The notes beneath the pieces are model-generated. The model did not search any database. It was given only the letters and a program-made list of their open reading frames with translations, and was not told the DNA's origin. The translations under genes were made by a program, and so were the position numbers. This document shows positions 44,065 through 52,710 of a stretch of DNA of 64,000 nucleotides, piece after piece. This DNA comes from Bifidobacterium tissieri (GTDB lineage Bacteria > Actinomycetota > Actinomycetes > Actinomycetales > Bifidobacteriaceae). The stretch lies in the NCBI RefSeq assembly GCF_002259645.1, contig NZ_MWWV01000012.1, forward strand, positions 62,001-126,000, read 5' to 3'. The first letter of the stretch is position 1, and every line of letters begins with the position of its first letter.

Positions 44065-45257
44065 AACACGAACTCCTCAGGATCCGAGAAGAGCAACGGG
44101 AAGTCCTTCTTATCCATCTTGAACAGGACGCCGTGATCTCGCCACTTGCCGTCAGCGTCGAAGTGAGCGGCGAGATCCAGCGTCACCTTGTCGGTCTCGA
44201 TCAGAGGGCCCAGCAGGGACGCGTTGGGATTCTTGGTGTGCATCACACGCACGTATCGGAAGTACTCAACGCCGTCAACCATCTCCGAGGTCGCCCCCAC
44301 CCAGAAGGTTTCGGGGTGCTTGGTGCGCAGTCGCTCCTTCAACAGTTTCATCGTCCACGAGGCGACGTAACTGCGCTTGTCGCCATCCTGATACTCCATA
44401 TCAAGACGGTCGGCGTTCTCGTTGACGTCCAGCACCAGCCCGTACGCGTTGGGGCGGGAGACCCTGAAGGTCTCGTAAAGCTGGAGACGCGCCTCGGAAG
44501 ATCCGCGCGGCACCTGCATCTTGCCGTACTTCTCGACGATCTCCCTGTAGGACAGTCCCGCATCCGGCACCTGCGAGAACAAGGTGGAACGGGTCGGGGT
44601 GCGTATCTTGCCGTTACGGCTCAGGCGCGTGGCCTTTAGCTCGATGCCCATGTAATCCGGGTTCTTGGAGTTGTTGCGCTGGATACCGAGCGCGTGTTCC
44701 AGCGTGTCGCCCACGCCGGGGTCTCCGGGGGTGATGGAGCGTTGCGGGCCTGCCTCGTTGATCTTGCGGATAAGGGAGAGGAGCTGCTGTTCGATGACGC
44801 TGCTCTTATCGCCGGTCTGCAGGATGCTGTACGCGTAGTCCCGCTTCAGCAGGGATTCGGCGACGTCAAGATCGGAGAGGTTGAAGACGTAGATCGCCTC
44901 GTCGATGACGGTCAGGGCGAGGAGGTTGCAGGGGCGGCAGTGCTTCTTTAGATCGTAGAACCAGATTCGCGGATCCCCGTGTTTCGTGGTGGGGCGGTAC
45001 AGGGAAGCCTGCGTTTCAACGAGTCCGTCGGCTTTAACCAGAAACGCGGGGACGACGTGCTTGTTCTCGGTGCCCTGCGGCTGAAGCTGGTAATCGTGTA
45101 CGTGGGCGTCGTACAGGAGTTCTCTCACCGGCGCGATGGCGTCCATGATCGACTTCTTGTAACCGGTCGGGGTCGGCACCAGAAACGCCACGGGGGTGTT
45201 GAGTCTGGCGAACACCGGCGCAAACCGCTCGATGGGTGTGTCTGACATACTGAGCAT
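44061..45257 (-). CDS. MvaI/BcnI-family type II restriction endonuclease
   Basis: 398 residues from ATG 45257 (GAGG upstream); a second ATG lies at 45248. The family core is clear: GDPGVGDTLEHALGIQRNN followed by PDYMGIELKATR, giving the Asp...Glu-x-Lys catalytic set. MvaI (CCWGG) and BcnI (CCSGG) are monomeric about-240-aa nickase-like enzymes; here a long N-terminal extension of about 170 residues is present. It converges on the methyltransferase with a 4-nt overlap. Confidence 0.85.
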   Translation of the reverse strand: MLSMSDTPIERFAPVFARLNTPVAFLVPTPTGYKKSIMDAIAPVRELLYDAHVHDYQLQPQGTENKHVVPAFLVKADGLVETQASLYRPTTKHGDPRIWFYDLKKHCRPCNLLALTVIDEAIYVFNLSDLDVAESLLKRDYAYSILQTGDKSSVIEQQLLSLIRKINEAGPQRSITPGDPGVGDTLEHALGIQRNNSKNPDYMGIELKATRLSRNGKIRTPTRSTLFSQVPDAGLSYREIVEKYGKMQVPRGSSEARLQLYETFRVSRPNAYGLVLDVNENADRLDMEYQDGDKRSYVASWTMKLLKERLRTKHPETFWVGATSEMVDGVEYFRYVRVMHTKNPNASLLGPLIETDKVTLDLAAHFDADGKWRDHGVLFKMDKKDFPLLFSDPEEFVF

Positions 45258-45480
45258 ACGGAACCTCGCTTGCCTCGTTGACGCGCTATGGCTCAATCAT
45301 ACGAGCTTCAATCGGTGAGCGCCCGGAATGACGCAGCCTTGACATTGGTCCCAGAGGAGCAACTTGTCAGTATTCGCTTGACATCCACAACCGTCGAACG
45401 CATGTTCTAAAAACGCCCCTCCTGTCCGAGGAGTGGAAAAAAGGAGACAGGATGCCGTCAGACTTTTAAAATACGCAATC
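45258..45480. other. Upstream region of the AT-rich defence operon with a five-codon leader
   Basis: No long gene. Two TTGACA boxes (about 45338 and 45379) could be -35 elements for the rightward operon. AAGGAG at 45441 precedes a mini frame MPSDF (45452-45469) that stops 11 nt before the ATG at 45481, where no other ribosome site is visible. Translation of the next gene may therefore depend on the mini frame. Confidence 0.4.
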
Positions 45481-46047
45481 ATGACTGACCTGACTGCTGC
45501 GCAAGAATCTTATGTAGATCTTGACATACATCGCGGCATGCCGTCCAGGGAGTCGGATTTGAAAGAACAGTTACAAATCGGGCTGGTCAAAACGATAGTG
45601 GCGGCGGCCGGTTGTAATATGTCAAAACCCGAAGTTGACAACGGCGTAGACCTGCTGTTAACGCATGAATGTCCTGAAAAGCAAGAAATATGCGGTCCTT
45701 TGCGTATACAGCTAAAAGCTACTTCAAGGAAAAATCGATGGAACTCTGATAGGACAAGAATCTCTGCCAAACTTAGCCACGACAGATATGATCAATTCAG
45801 AATAGATAATCCGGCTTACCCTATGATTATCGTGATCATGGACGTTGACCCTGATATGCAAAATTGGTATCAAGCAGATGATGAATATTCAAAGATACGA
45901 TATAGATGTTATTGGGTCTCGATTCAGGGACGTGCTCCAGTTGCCGGTAAGAATGACGTTATAGTTTCTGCGCCAAGATCGCAAGTATTCGACGACGTCG
46001 CGTTATGTACTATTTTTGGAAAGATAAGGGCGGGTGAAAAGCTATGA
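45481..46047 (+). CDS. DUF4365-like PD-(D/E)XK putative nuclease (defence operon gene 1)
   Basis: 188 residues from ATG 45481; GTG 45433 would add 16. It has the restriction-like pattern of DUF4365 proteins: an N-terminal helix, EVDNGVDLLLTHE with an acidic residue, and LRIQLKATSR with the Gln-x-Lys motif. Later it has PMIIVIMDV and YWVSI strands. DUF4365 domains occur often in phage-defence contexts. The gene is clearly more AT-rich than its neighbours, a sign of recent transfer. It overlaps the next gene by ATGA. Confidence 0.65.
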   Translation: MTDLTAAQESYVDLDIHRGMPSRESDLKEQLQIGLVKTIVAAAGCNMSKPEVDNGVDLLLTHECPEKQEICGPLRIQLKATSRKNRWNSDRTRISAKLSHDRYDQFRIDNPAYPMIIVIMDVDPDMQNWYQADDEYSKIRYRCYWVSIQGRAPVAGKNDVIVSAPRSQVFDDVALCTIFGKIRAGEKL

Positions 46048-47261
46048 CGATCTCACACGCTGATCTCCTATATGCACTGTTCGACGAGCTGCATTGGGTA
46101 AAAGGGATACTCGAATCTAATCAAGCTGAATTTTGGTTTCCATCTAGAGATAAAGAAGCTGAAGGTATTTCTTCTGCCCTTGTTGTGCCCAAAAACAGGA
46201 ACGCTACCGATTACGATGCCGAGATAGACGGCGTGCTTAATCGTCTCTCAAATATGTACGGCGCGAAGTACGATCAAGCAAGCGCGTTTGTAAAGGAAGT
46301 AATTTTCAAGGCGTATGATCCGATTGTTCTACGTGAAGACACTGGCGCAAAAAGCGGCTTGATTAGCTGGTCCGCTGGCAGTCATTTGATCACCAGCGCC
46401 GAGGGACTCCTTGGCTCCGCGGCTAAAGCGGCTGTATCTACTCAAAAGAGATTTGGGTCAGCGAATCACAAAATTAAGGACTCCGTTCTTCGGGATTCAT
46501 TTATGGGACAGACTCAGATTGGCAGTTATATAGTTACAGCTTATGTGCCCTCAAATCATGCTTTTGAAGTGTCTGATTCACAAAAAACGGCAGACAAGCA
46601 AAAAGTTATTATTGGTCGCGCTGTTACCGATACTCTCACGCGAGCATTAAAAGCGGTTGATGGCAGTGTTTCCGAAGTTATTAAGAATAATGATGCCGAT
46701 AGCTCTTATAATGTTTTTGATGAGGCGGTTCAAGAGGGAGTATCCTATGAACTTCTTGATGCAATATCCCAGATGTCTGATACCAATGAATCTTCTGTGA
46801 CTGTATCTTTTGCTTCCTCTGACAATTCGGTACCACATAAAGTTTATGAATTTGTCGTATCTCCCCAAATGCAGCCAATTGTCACTAAAGCCAAAGAGTT
46901 CTTTGAAAGGACAGAATCGCCTGTTTCAATGCGAGTCGTGGGTGAAATCGTTCGCTTGGACAATTCTTTAGATAAAGGACAACATGAAATTCGTCTTAGG
47001 ACATTCGGTAAAGATGTTCCTAACACGGTTACTGTTTTCCTGAGTGCTGAACAATATGAAAAAGCTATTGAAGCTCATAAGACGCAACATGTATTTTCTG
47101 TCACTGGCGCGTTGCAAAGAATGCAACGAGGTGCCGAGATCGTTGATCCCCAAGAGGTCAATATTGAGCCCACCGCGCTCTCTCAGCCCGATGGGAATGA
47201 CATTAAACTAAGCAGTAAGGATAGACGGAAAATTGCAGATGGACAAGGCTCTATTTTCTAA
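46044..47261 (+). CDS. Unrecognised 405-aa partner protein (defence operon gene 2)
   Basis: 405 residues, starting within the previous stop codon. No membrane segment, no P-loop, and no nuclease motif that I recognise. A helical N terminus (SHADLLYALFDELHWVKGIL) is followed by an alpha/beta middle with regularly spaced SSVTVSFASSDN and YEFVVSPQMQ, and a disordered tail ending in GQGSIF. AT-rich like its partner. Tight coupling suggests a complex with the DUF4365-like protein. Function unknown. Confidence 0.7.
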   Translation: MTISHADLLYALFDELHWVKGILESNQAEFWFPSRDKEAEGISSALVVPKNRNATDYDAEIDGVLNRLSNMYGAKYDQASAFVKEVIFKAYDPIVLREDTGAKSGLISWSAGSHLITSAEGLLGSAAKAAVSTQKRFGSANHKIKDSVLRDSFMGQTQIGSYIVTAYVPSNHAFEVSDSQKTADKQKVIIGRAVTDTLTRALKAVDGSVSEVIKNNDADSSYNVFDEAVQEGVSYELLDAISQMSDTNESSVTVSFASSDNSVPHKVYEFVVSPQMQPIVTKAKEFFERTESPVSMRVVGEIVRLDNSLDKGQHEIRLRTFGKDVPNTVTVFLSAEQYEKAIEAHKTQHVFSVTGALQRMQRGAEIVDPQEVNIEPTALSQPDGNDIKLSSKDRRKIADGQGSIF

Positions 47262-47388
47262 ACTATAGGTTTGTTGAGGTATTACCTGTAGCGAAGTTTG
47301 TCTCTCACGAGGAGAACAAGCCTTAGCAAATCATCAGATAGTAAACGGAAGTGAAGAGAGCAGATTGAGATACTTGCGGGTTGGTGAC

Positions 47389-47671
47389 GTGGAGCCGTTC
47401 CGTGATGAGCTACTGCATCAGGATAAGCCGCAATCCTTGAAGGTGCTTGAAGAGTCATCGAAGTGGTAGAGGCATTCAAGGACTGGGACAGCATGGGCAG
47501 ACCACCGAGCAGCGCCATGACCTGATTGACGAGTGTGCCGACGTGATTCAGGCAACGGTCAATCTCATGGCAGCTATGGAATTTACCGATGATGAGATTC
47601 GGCAAGCCATCGAAGACTGCCGTGCTCGAAACGATGCTCGCGGCCGTATGACACCACACTCTGACGTCTGA
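47389..47671 (+). pseudogene. Broken NTP-pyrophosphohydrolase-like gene
   Basis: Three adjoining frames each carry part of one protein: EPFRDELLHQDKPQSLKVLE, then VVEAFKDWDS, then RHDLIDECADVIQATVNLM ending DARGRM at 47671. The parts join only with two frameshifts, at about 47463 and 47500. The DECADVIQA segment resembles MazG-like/phage NTP-PPase proteins. Probably dead. Confidence 0.65.
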
Positions 47672-47732
47672 AGCATCTGGCCCGCTGTTCCTCAGTCATC
47701 TTGTCGCTTCAGCCGCGGAATGATGCTCGTCA

Positions 47733-47766
47733 TCGTGTCTGTGACTCAGACACGATTCAGACACGA
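47733..47766. repeat. Integrase arm-type sites, right cluster
   Basis: CAGACACGA occurs at 47747-47755 and 47758-47766 and in inverse orientation at 47733-47741, making a dyad. They lie about 130 bp left of the right core. The rest of 47672-47894 holds no gene. Confidence 0.6.
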
Positions 47767-47894
47767 TGACCCCCGAAAGTGGCGAAATCAGCGGCAATCA
47801 ACGAATCTTGCCAAGAGCCCGGAAACCGCGTCACATCAACGAAAACGAGACTAACGAAGCTCACAATAATTAACGAAACAACCCCAAAACCGAA

Positions 47895-47928
47895 CAAGGG
47901 GTCGCGGGTTCAAATCCCGCCGGTCCGA
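47895..47928 (+). pseudogene. tRNA-Pro(GGG) 3' fragment at the right prophage junction (attR)
   Basis: 34 nt identical to the 3' part of tRNA-Pro from CAAGGGGT (core, 47895-47902) to the discriminator A, except CGGTCCG in place of TGGTCCG. It pairs with the 5' fragment at 9739. No tRNA sequence precedes the core here. Confidence 0.85.
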
Positions 47929-47932
47929 CCAG

Positions 47933-47966
47933 AAAGCCCGGAATCTCAATGATTCCGGGCTTTTTT
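47933..47966 (+). terminator. Terminator after the tRNA 3' fragment
   Basis: AAAGCCCGGAAT at 47933-47944 pairs with ATTCCGGGCTTT at 47952-47963, followed by TTT. Nearly identical to the hairpin at 10027-10059, so this is the equivalent element of the second prophage or of the original host locus. Confidence 0.8.
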
Positions 47967-48105
47967 GTTATCGCATGAGCCCCTCTTGCCCTCCAGACAC
48001 GTCTTTCGGACACGACCAGACACGACAACTACGTGACACACCTCAAATCAAGCCATTTTCAGGCAGTCGTCCGTGACTTATCACAACTTTCCCATACTGC
48101 AGCTC

Positions 48106-48390
48106 CGCTCTCTCATGGTGGAGAGCGAGGCCGTCTTGCCGTTTTTAACCGGTTCTTCGGCACATCAATGGCACGATGTCGCACAGGGTGACGTGACCAT
48201 TCACATCGGGTCGAGGCGTTTCTGGTGGATCCACGTACGGATGGTCGCAGCGAGCAGTCATATGCCGACCTTCGCGCACTGGTCGCTCAGCTGCTTGGGA
48301 GTGCCCTTCTTCTCCGACTTGGCAAGACGATCGAGCAGCCGGTCGGCAACGTAGGTGCGGTTCACCTCGGCACTGCAGGAACGGAGGATG
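48106..48390 (-). pseudogene. Remnant of early zinc-ribbon/HTH gene
   Basis: Minus-strand translation keeps AEVNRTYVADRLLDRLAKS and KGTPKQLSDQCAKVGI, matching the C-terminal part of the protein encoded at 10752-11507. The frame is then disrupted and no start remains. Confidence 0.75.
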
Positions 48391-48603
48391 AGACAGTCAA
48401 GCCGGACGATCAGCCAAAGAAGACAGAGGATGAGGCCAAAAAGACCGGCAGGAAGAAGACTGGTAAGCCGTCCGTGTAATTGGAACAAGTCTCATAGGAC
48501 GAAAGCCAGCAGCCGAATTCGTCGTTACGCCCAAACTGTTGGAACATCGACGTTCCGAATTATCATGTATTCATACAACTACTATGGCAGTAGGGGGGCG
48601 GAT

Positions 48604-49218
48604 ATGGATACGCAGACAGTTCCGATTGGCGGCTTTAATGTCGCTATCCCGCAAGGGTTCAGCAGATTGAATCGCATGCCGGACGATCCGCCAGAGATGA
48701 CGGCGTACGCCACCCAAATGGAGCAATCGGCATATGTGTTGTTCCTGCAGCCGATACCAGCCGATCACGCTATGCCGTTCGGCGATGTACAGGCTGTGGA
48801 AGATGGGATCCACCAAGCGCTGGGTGACGATCAAGGGCTGATCGAGGTCGTCAGTGGTACCACCGACGCCAAGCGGAACGTCATTTGGAGCATCGTCAAG
48901 ACAGTCTCACAATCCGAGGGAGTGCAATACGGCCTAACCCTGCACCCTGACTGTCCTGGTTTCGTATTGCACGTTCAGGGGTTCGCGAATGAAGCGGGCA
49001 CGACCGGGATTCGTGAAGCGCAGGTCTACGAATTCGCACGACGGCATGGATGGATTGATAACCAAGGGCAAGGATGGTCTTGCGACCCCTACGACGCCAA
49101 TTACCGGCACGGCATCCTTATGAATCTTTCCGAAGACAGCCGATTCGACGATTTCTTCCCGAATCATCCACTGTCAGTCGTCAGGAAATTCATATTGATG
49201 CTCATCAGATATAACTGA
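48604..49218 (+). CDS. Hypothetical protein inserted in prophage remnant
   Basis: 204 residues from ATG 48604, which has GGGGGGCGG upstream; ATG 48565 is an alternative. Soluble alpha/beta protein starting MDTQTVPIGGFNVAIPQGFS, with two repeating strand-rich parts and a hydrophobic C terminus (VVRKFILMLIRYN). Not similar to any gene of the resident prophage. No family recognised; it may be cargo of the second prophage. Confidence 0.55.
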   Translation: MDTQTVPIGGFNVAIPQGFSRLNRMPDDPPEMTAYATQMEQSAYVLFLQPIPADHAMPFGDVQAVEDGIHQALGDDQGLIEVVSGTTDAKRNVIWSIVKTVSQSEGVQYGLTLHPDCPGFVLHVQGFANEAGTTGIREAQVYEFARRHGWIDNQGQGWSCDPYDANYRHGILMNLSEDSRFDDFFPNHPLSVVRKFILMLIRYN

Positions 49219-49317
49219 TGCTACGAGTCACCACCATGGCAGAGAGTTCCACAAAACTGCTGGGCTCTCTCACTTCCCCAATAAGAAGAGACCGAAGCCA
49301 AACGTCCAAGGCGGAGT

Positions 49318-49401
49318 CAACCCGCGGATACCAACGACGCTCGTAGACGGGTATTGGTTGCCTACGACACGTGCCATATCTGCGGTAAGCCCGTTGACAA
49401 G
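49318..49401 (+). pseudogene. Remnant of HNH endonuclease gene
   Basis: Nucleotide-level match to 21163-21272, including the CHICGK codons (TGCCATATCTGCGGTAAG), but shorter, frameshifted and truncated before the HNH core. The following 80 bp match the intergenic DNA after the intact HNH gene. Confidence 0.75.
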
Positions 49402-49526
49402 ACACGGCCCGGCACCGTGGGGAGATGTCCCACCGGCCGACGCCGGTTGCACCCCTGTGTCATAGCGCCGCGCTCTCCCCGTTGTTCAAATGGAGCCTAA
49501 CGATCGCGTATCCCTGCAATGGTTTT

Positions 49527-50234
49527 TCACAGCCCATCTCTTAGGTGGTCGAGTAGGAAGGCTTTTTGCACAGGATCATCAGCATTGGCATCCGCCTTGA
49601 TTCGAGGGAGCTGGATGTCCAGTTTCTGACACTCTTCTCTTAGCGCACTCACGACGCATGTCTCTAGCTCGCCTTCTTTGCTGGAAAGCAACTCTGGATA
49701 GTATTTCAGTAGAAGACGCACCATCAACTCACACTGGGATCTCCAGTCATCGCCGCTTATCTTTTTCAGACGCTTCAGGCAACGGTATGATTCGCTTGTT
49801 TCGACTTGGCTTTCCACGACGAGATAGTAGACGACGTCCTGATCGTCAAACTGCTCATAGCAGGCTTCCAGCAAAGTGAGCCATCCATGCGGAAGGTAGG
49901 GGTCGCCGTTTCTCGTTCATGTTTTCGATGGGAAGCATGAGCCCAATTCAACCCTCACGAACTTGCCGTTTTCGTCGTATATTGTTTTGTTGCCACGATG
50001 GTCCATCTCGTCTTCGCGCTTGAGTTGTTCCTCCAGAGCGTGCTTGTGCAGGAAGATAAGCTTTTCTAGATCCGGCATGCCGGTCAGCCGTTCCAGCAGC
50101 GCACGAACCATTTGCCACTCATCTATGGAAAGCTCAGCCTTCGCCGCATACGGCGAATCCAGACCAAATCGTTCAATAGGTACATTCGAACGCATTCCGG
50201 AGCATCGCCATTCATCAGAGAACCTACCTTCCAT
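49527..50234 (-). pseudogene. Hypothetical gene interrupted by one in-frame TGA
   Basis: One minus-strand frame runs from ATG 50234 to 49527 with a single TGA at 49917-49919. Both halves look coding: PIERFGLDSPYAAKAELSID to LGSCFPSKT before the stop, then NGDPYLPHGWLTLLEACYEQ onward after it. The second half has no start codon with a ribosome site (only a TTG at 49874). A nonsense mutation in a gene of about 235 codons is the simplest reading. Family not recognised. Confidence 0.55.
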
Positions 50235-50327
50235 TTTCCAGAAGGCAGTTATGGACAACGATACCGCAACGACCTGTAACGAATACCTGATATTGTCCCT
50301 GATCTGAAACGAAATCGCGAGGAGAAG

Positions 50328-50672
50328 ATGGACATGGCCTTGACGTGGTTGATGCTGTTCAGAGCTATTTTCAGTGAGGTGGTGGCCACGTTGTCGTTGC
50401 GCGCATCGGAGGGGTTCAGCAAACTTGCCTGGGTGGTTCCAGTGGTGCTTGGGTACGGCTTCTGCTTCTTCCTGCTCGCGAAGGTACTGGACCGTGGCAT
50501 GCCGACCGCATTGGCGTATGGCGTATGGTCGTGCGTCGGCATCATCTCCACCGCGATCATCGCGCATTTCGCCTTCCGCGACCCGTTGAACTGGCGCATG
50601 TGGCTGGGCATGGCGATCATGATCGTCGGCATCATCGTGCTGCAGTGGGGCAGTCACACGGCCGTTGAATAG
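50328..50672 (+). CDS. SMR-family multidrug/guanidinium exporter
   Basis: 114 residues with four membrane helices. The first carries the essential Glu in AIFSEVVATLSLRASEGF, the counterpart of Glu14 in EmrE. Such proteins exchange protons for cationic drugs or guanidinium as antiparallel dimers. GAGGAGAAG precedes ATG 50328; ATG 50334 is also possible. Monocistronic. Confidence 0.88.
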   Translation: MDMALTWLMLFRAIFSEVVATLSLRASEGFSKLAWVVPVVLGYGFCFFLLAKVLDRGMPTALAYGVWSCVGIISTAIIAHFAFRDPLNWRMWLGMAIMIVGIIVLQWGSHTAVE

Positions 50673-50802
50673 ACCGCGAATGACCTTTCAATGTTCGATG
50701 TCACGATGATTGCAAGAGGCCCGGATTCCTGAGACGGCCAGGCGAGTAGCCTGTAGGGGGTGAAGGATTGAATCCGGGGTTGATCAGAAAGAGTGATTCG
50801 CG

Positions 50803-51588
50803 ATGATCGTTGACCAGCGTATAGATGACGGCACGCCGTTCGACTGGGGGAGGACGTCGGCCGATTACGCGAAATACCGTGATATCTACCCGCCGGAGTT
50901 CTATCAGATGATCCTCCATCGTGGCCTGTGCCGGGACGGTCAGCATGTGCTCGATCTGGGCACCGGCACCGGCGTGCTGCCGCGCAATATGATTCGGTAC
51001 GGCGCCACATGGGTCGGCACCGACATCTCCGTCGAACAGATCGGGCAGGCCCGACGCCTGTCAGCCGGCATGAGCGGCATCGAATACCGGGTATCGTCTG
51101 CGGAAGACGTCAATTTCCCGGATGCCTCGTTCGATGTGGTCACCGCATGCCAGTGCTTCTGGTATTTCAACCATGAAATCGTGTGCCACAAACTGCATCG
51201 CCTGCTCAAGCCGGGCGGTCGGTTCCTTGTTATGGTCATGGAGTGGTTACCGTTCGAGGACATGATCGCGGGAGAGAGCGAACGGCTCGCGCTCAAGTAC
51301 AGTCCGCATTGGAGTGGAGCGGGAGAGCAGATGCACCCGATCGCGATTCCAGACTGCTATCGTTCCGGTTTCGAACTCGTCCATCACGAGGAGCGTAAGC
51401 TGAAAGTGCCATTCACCCGGGAAAGCTGGAACGGGCGGATGAAAGCCTGCCGCGGCATCGGGGCATCGCTTGCCCCGGAACGGATCATCGTATGGGAGCG
51501 CGAGCACATGGCCATGCTTGAACGCATCGCCCCGGAACGGTTCGACGTGCTGCACTACGTAGCCATGGCCGAACTGAAGCGAATCTGA
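50803..51588 (+). CDS. Class I SAM-dependent methyltransferase
   Basis: 261 residues. SAM-binding motif I HVLDLGTGTGVLPRN, the following GTDISVEQIGQARRL, SSAEDVNFPDASFDVV and the post-I LKPGGRFLVMVMEW are clear (methyltransf_11 type). The substrate is unknown; the C terminus has no extra domain. It lies between a drug exporter and a damaged DUF805 gene. Confidence 0.85.
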   Translation: MIVDQRIDDGTPFDWGRTSADYAKYRDIYPPEFYQMILHRGLCRDGQHVLDLGTGTGVLPRNMIRYGATWVGTDISVEQIGQARRLSAGMSGIEYRVSSAEDVNFPDASFDVVTACQCFWYFNHEIVCHKLHRLLKPGGRFLVMVMEWLPFEDMIAGESERLALKYSPHWSGAGEQMHPIAIPDCYRSGFELVHHEERKLKVPFTRESWNGRMKACRGIGASLAPERIIVWEREHMAMLERIAPERFDVLHYVAMAELKRI

Positions 51589-51749
51589 GACACTCTAGCC
51601 GCTATCTCGTCCGTTGTACATGAATGTGTACAACGAACCCCCCATTATTGGATACGCCGAGCCGGATACGGTTTCATGATGGTACGGAGGAAATCCCTCC
51701 GCATGCGATGAAGAAGCCGACCAACAGGTCGTGCCAGTAAGGAGCGACA

Positions 51750-52349
51750 ATGAATGTGAACATACAGACGCCAACGAACAAGACGAACACGAGCGGAACT
51801 GGCACCATCGCCTATGCGAGCGCTGGCGGCCGCACGGCGCCACCGCTGAGAAAACCCTGATATGGTATCGGGGTCAAGGACGCTTCCCGTCGTTTCTGGA
51901 ACAAGGCTCTCGTGATGCGGGGACGGGCATCGCGCGGCGAATACTGGTGGGCGATGCTGCTGTGTCTTCTCATTGAAGCCGTCGTCATGCTGGTGACGCA
52001 AGCCGGGGATGCGATCATCTGGCATGATGCCAGCGGAGATGGCCCTCTATCCACATGGGTGGTTTTCATCGTGGAATTGGTGCTTCTGGTACCGACTGTG
52101 ACGATCGGCGTACGCCGCCTGCACGATGAGAACCTCAACGGATGGTGGATATTGCTGCCGTTGGCATTCCTTCTGGCGTTCATGGTGATCGGCGCCGTCT
52201 CGATCTCTGATCCCAACCGGATCATGGTGGCCGGGCTGCTCGTCTCGCTCCTGATGGGAGCAGCGTACCTGACCAGCCAGATCGTACTGTTCGTACTGCC
52301 TGCCAATCCCAGGGGATCCCGGTTCGACGACTCTCGAAACAGGCAGTGA
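51750..52349 (+). pseudogene. DUF805 membrane protein with in-frame TGA
   Basis: ATG 51750 has an excellent AAGGAG site and opens a frame (MNVNIQTPTNKTNTSGTGT...) stopped by TGA at 51858-51860. The same frame continues with the DUF805 signature RRFWNKALVMRGRASRGEYW and four membrane helices to 52349. A single stop at codon 37 thus splits the normal Pro-rich N terminus from the membrane domain. Translation could restart at GTG/ATG 51912-51915, but without a ribosome site. Confidence 0.65.
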
Positions 52350-52350
52350 A

Positions 52351-52677
52351 ATGACCCGGATGACTGACCCTCAGCCACCCCGTACTATGGGTTCTGCATC
52401 TTTGAGCGACCACCCGGCCACATGGTGGCATGAACTGACTTTTCTCGTCAAAGTACGGCTATTCGCCGCGGTGATATGGCTGGCCTCACTACTGGCATTC
52501 TACCCCGAATCAGTCCTCGATGCCATCACTGCACTGATACTGCTAGCTGTCATTACACTCCTGCCACGGTACCCACACATCACCATCGCGGGAATCCTGT
52601 GCGCAACCCCAACGGCAGTTGAACGGCAAGCGTCTTTTTTGACAACCGATGCCCCCGTATTTGCTTTTGTCCTATAA
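52351..52677 (+). CDS. Small hypothetical membrane protein
   Basis: 108 residues with two hydrophobic segments (VRLFAAVIWLASLLAFYP and AITALILLAVITLLP) after a hydrophilic start. No ribosome site before ATG 52351, one base after the DUF805 stop. It may be a fragment of a larger transporter-like protein in this decaying stretch. Low certainty. Confidence 0.4.
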   Translation: MTRMTDPQPPRTMGSASLSDHPATWWHELTFLVKVRLFAAVIWLASLLAFYPESVLDAITALILLAVITLLPRYPHITIAGILCATPTAVERQASFLTTDAPVFAFVL

Positions 52678-52710
52678 AATGGAATTCCGTGTCCAAACGA
52701 AAGGGGAACC

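Larger units (their letters stand above)
47895..49480 (+). mobile_element. Collapsed remnant of a second related prophage at the same site
   Basis: In the same order as the resident prophage it keeps: the tRNA end and terminator; three arm-type sites (47994-48025); the left-end noncoding DNA (48026-48100, like 10138-10235); the end of the early zinc/HTH gene (48106-48390, like 10711-11000); the DNA around the int stop (48480-48560, like 20690-20775); and the HNH gene start plus downstream DNA (49318-49480, like 21163-21565). Replication and late genes are gone, and an unrelated gene sits in the gap at 48604. Confidence 0.8.

Noticed and set aside
48225..48479. 84-codon plus-strand frame in the remnant region
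   Set aside because: Most of it is antisense to the remnant zinc/HTH gene; only its last Lys/Thr-rich codons could be the tail of the lost integrase.
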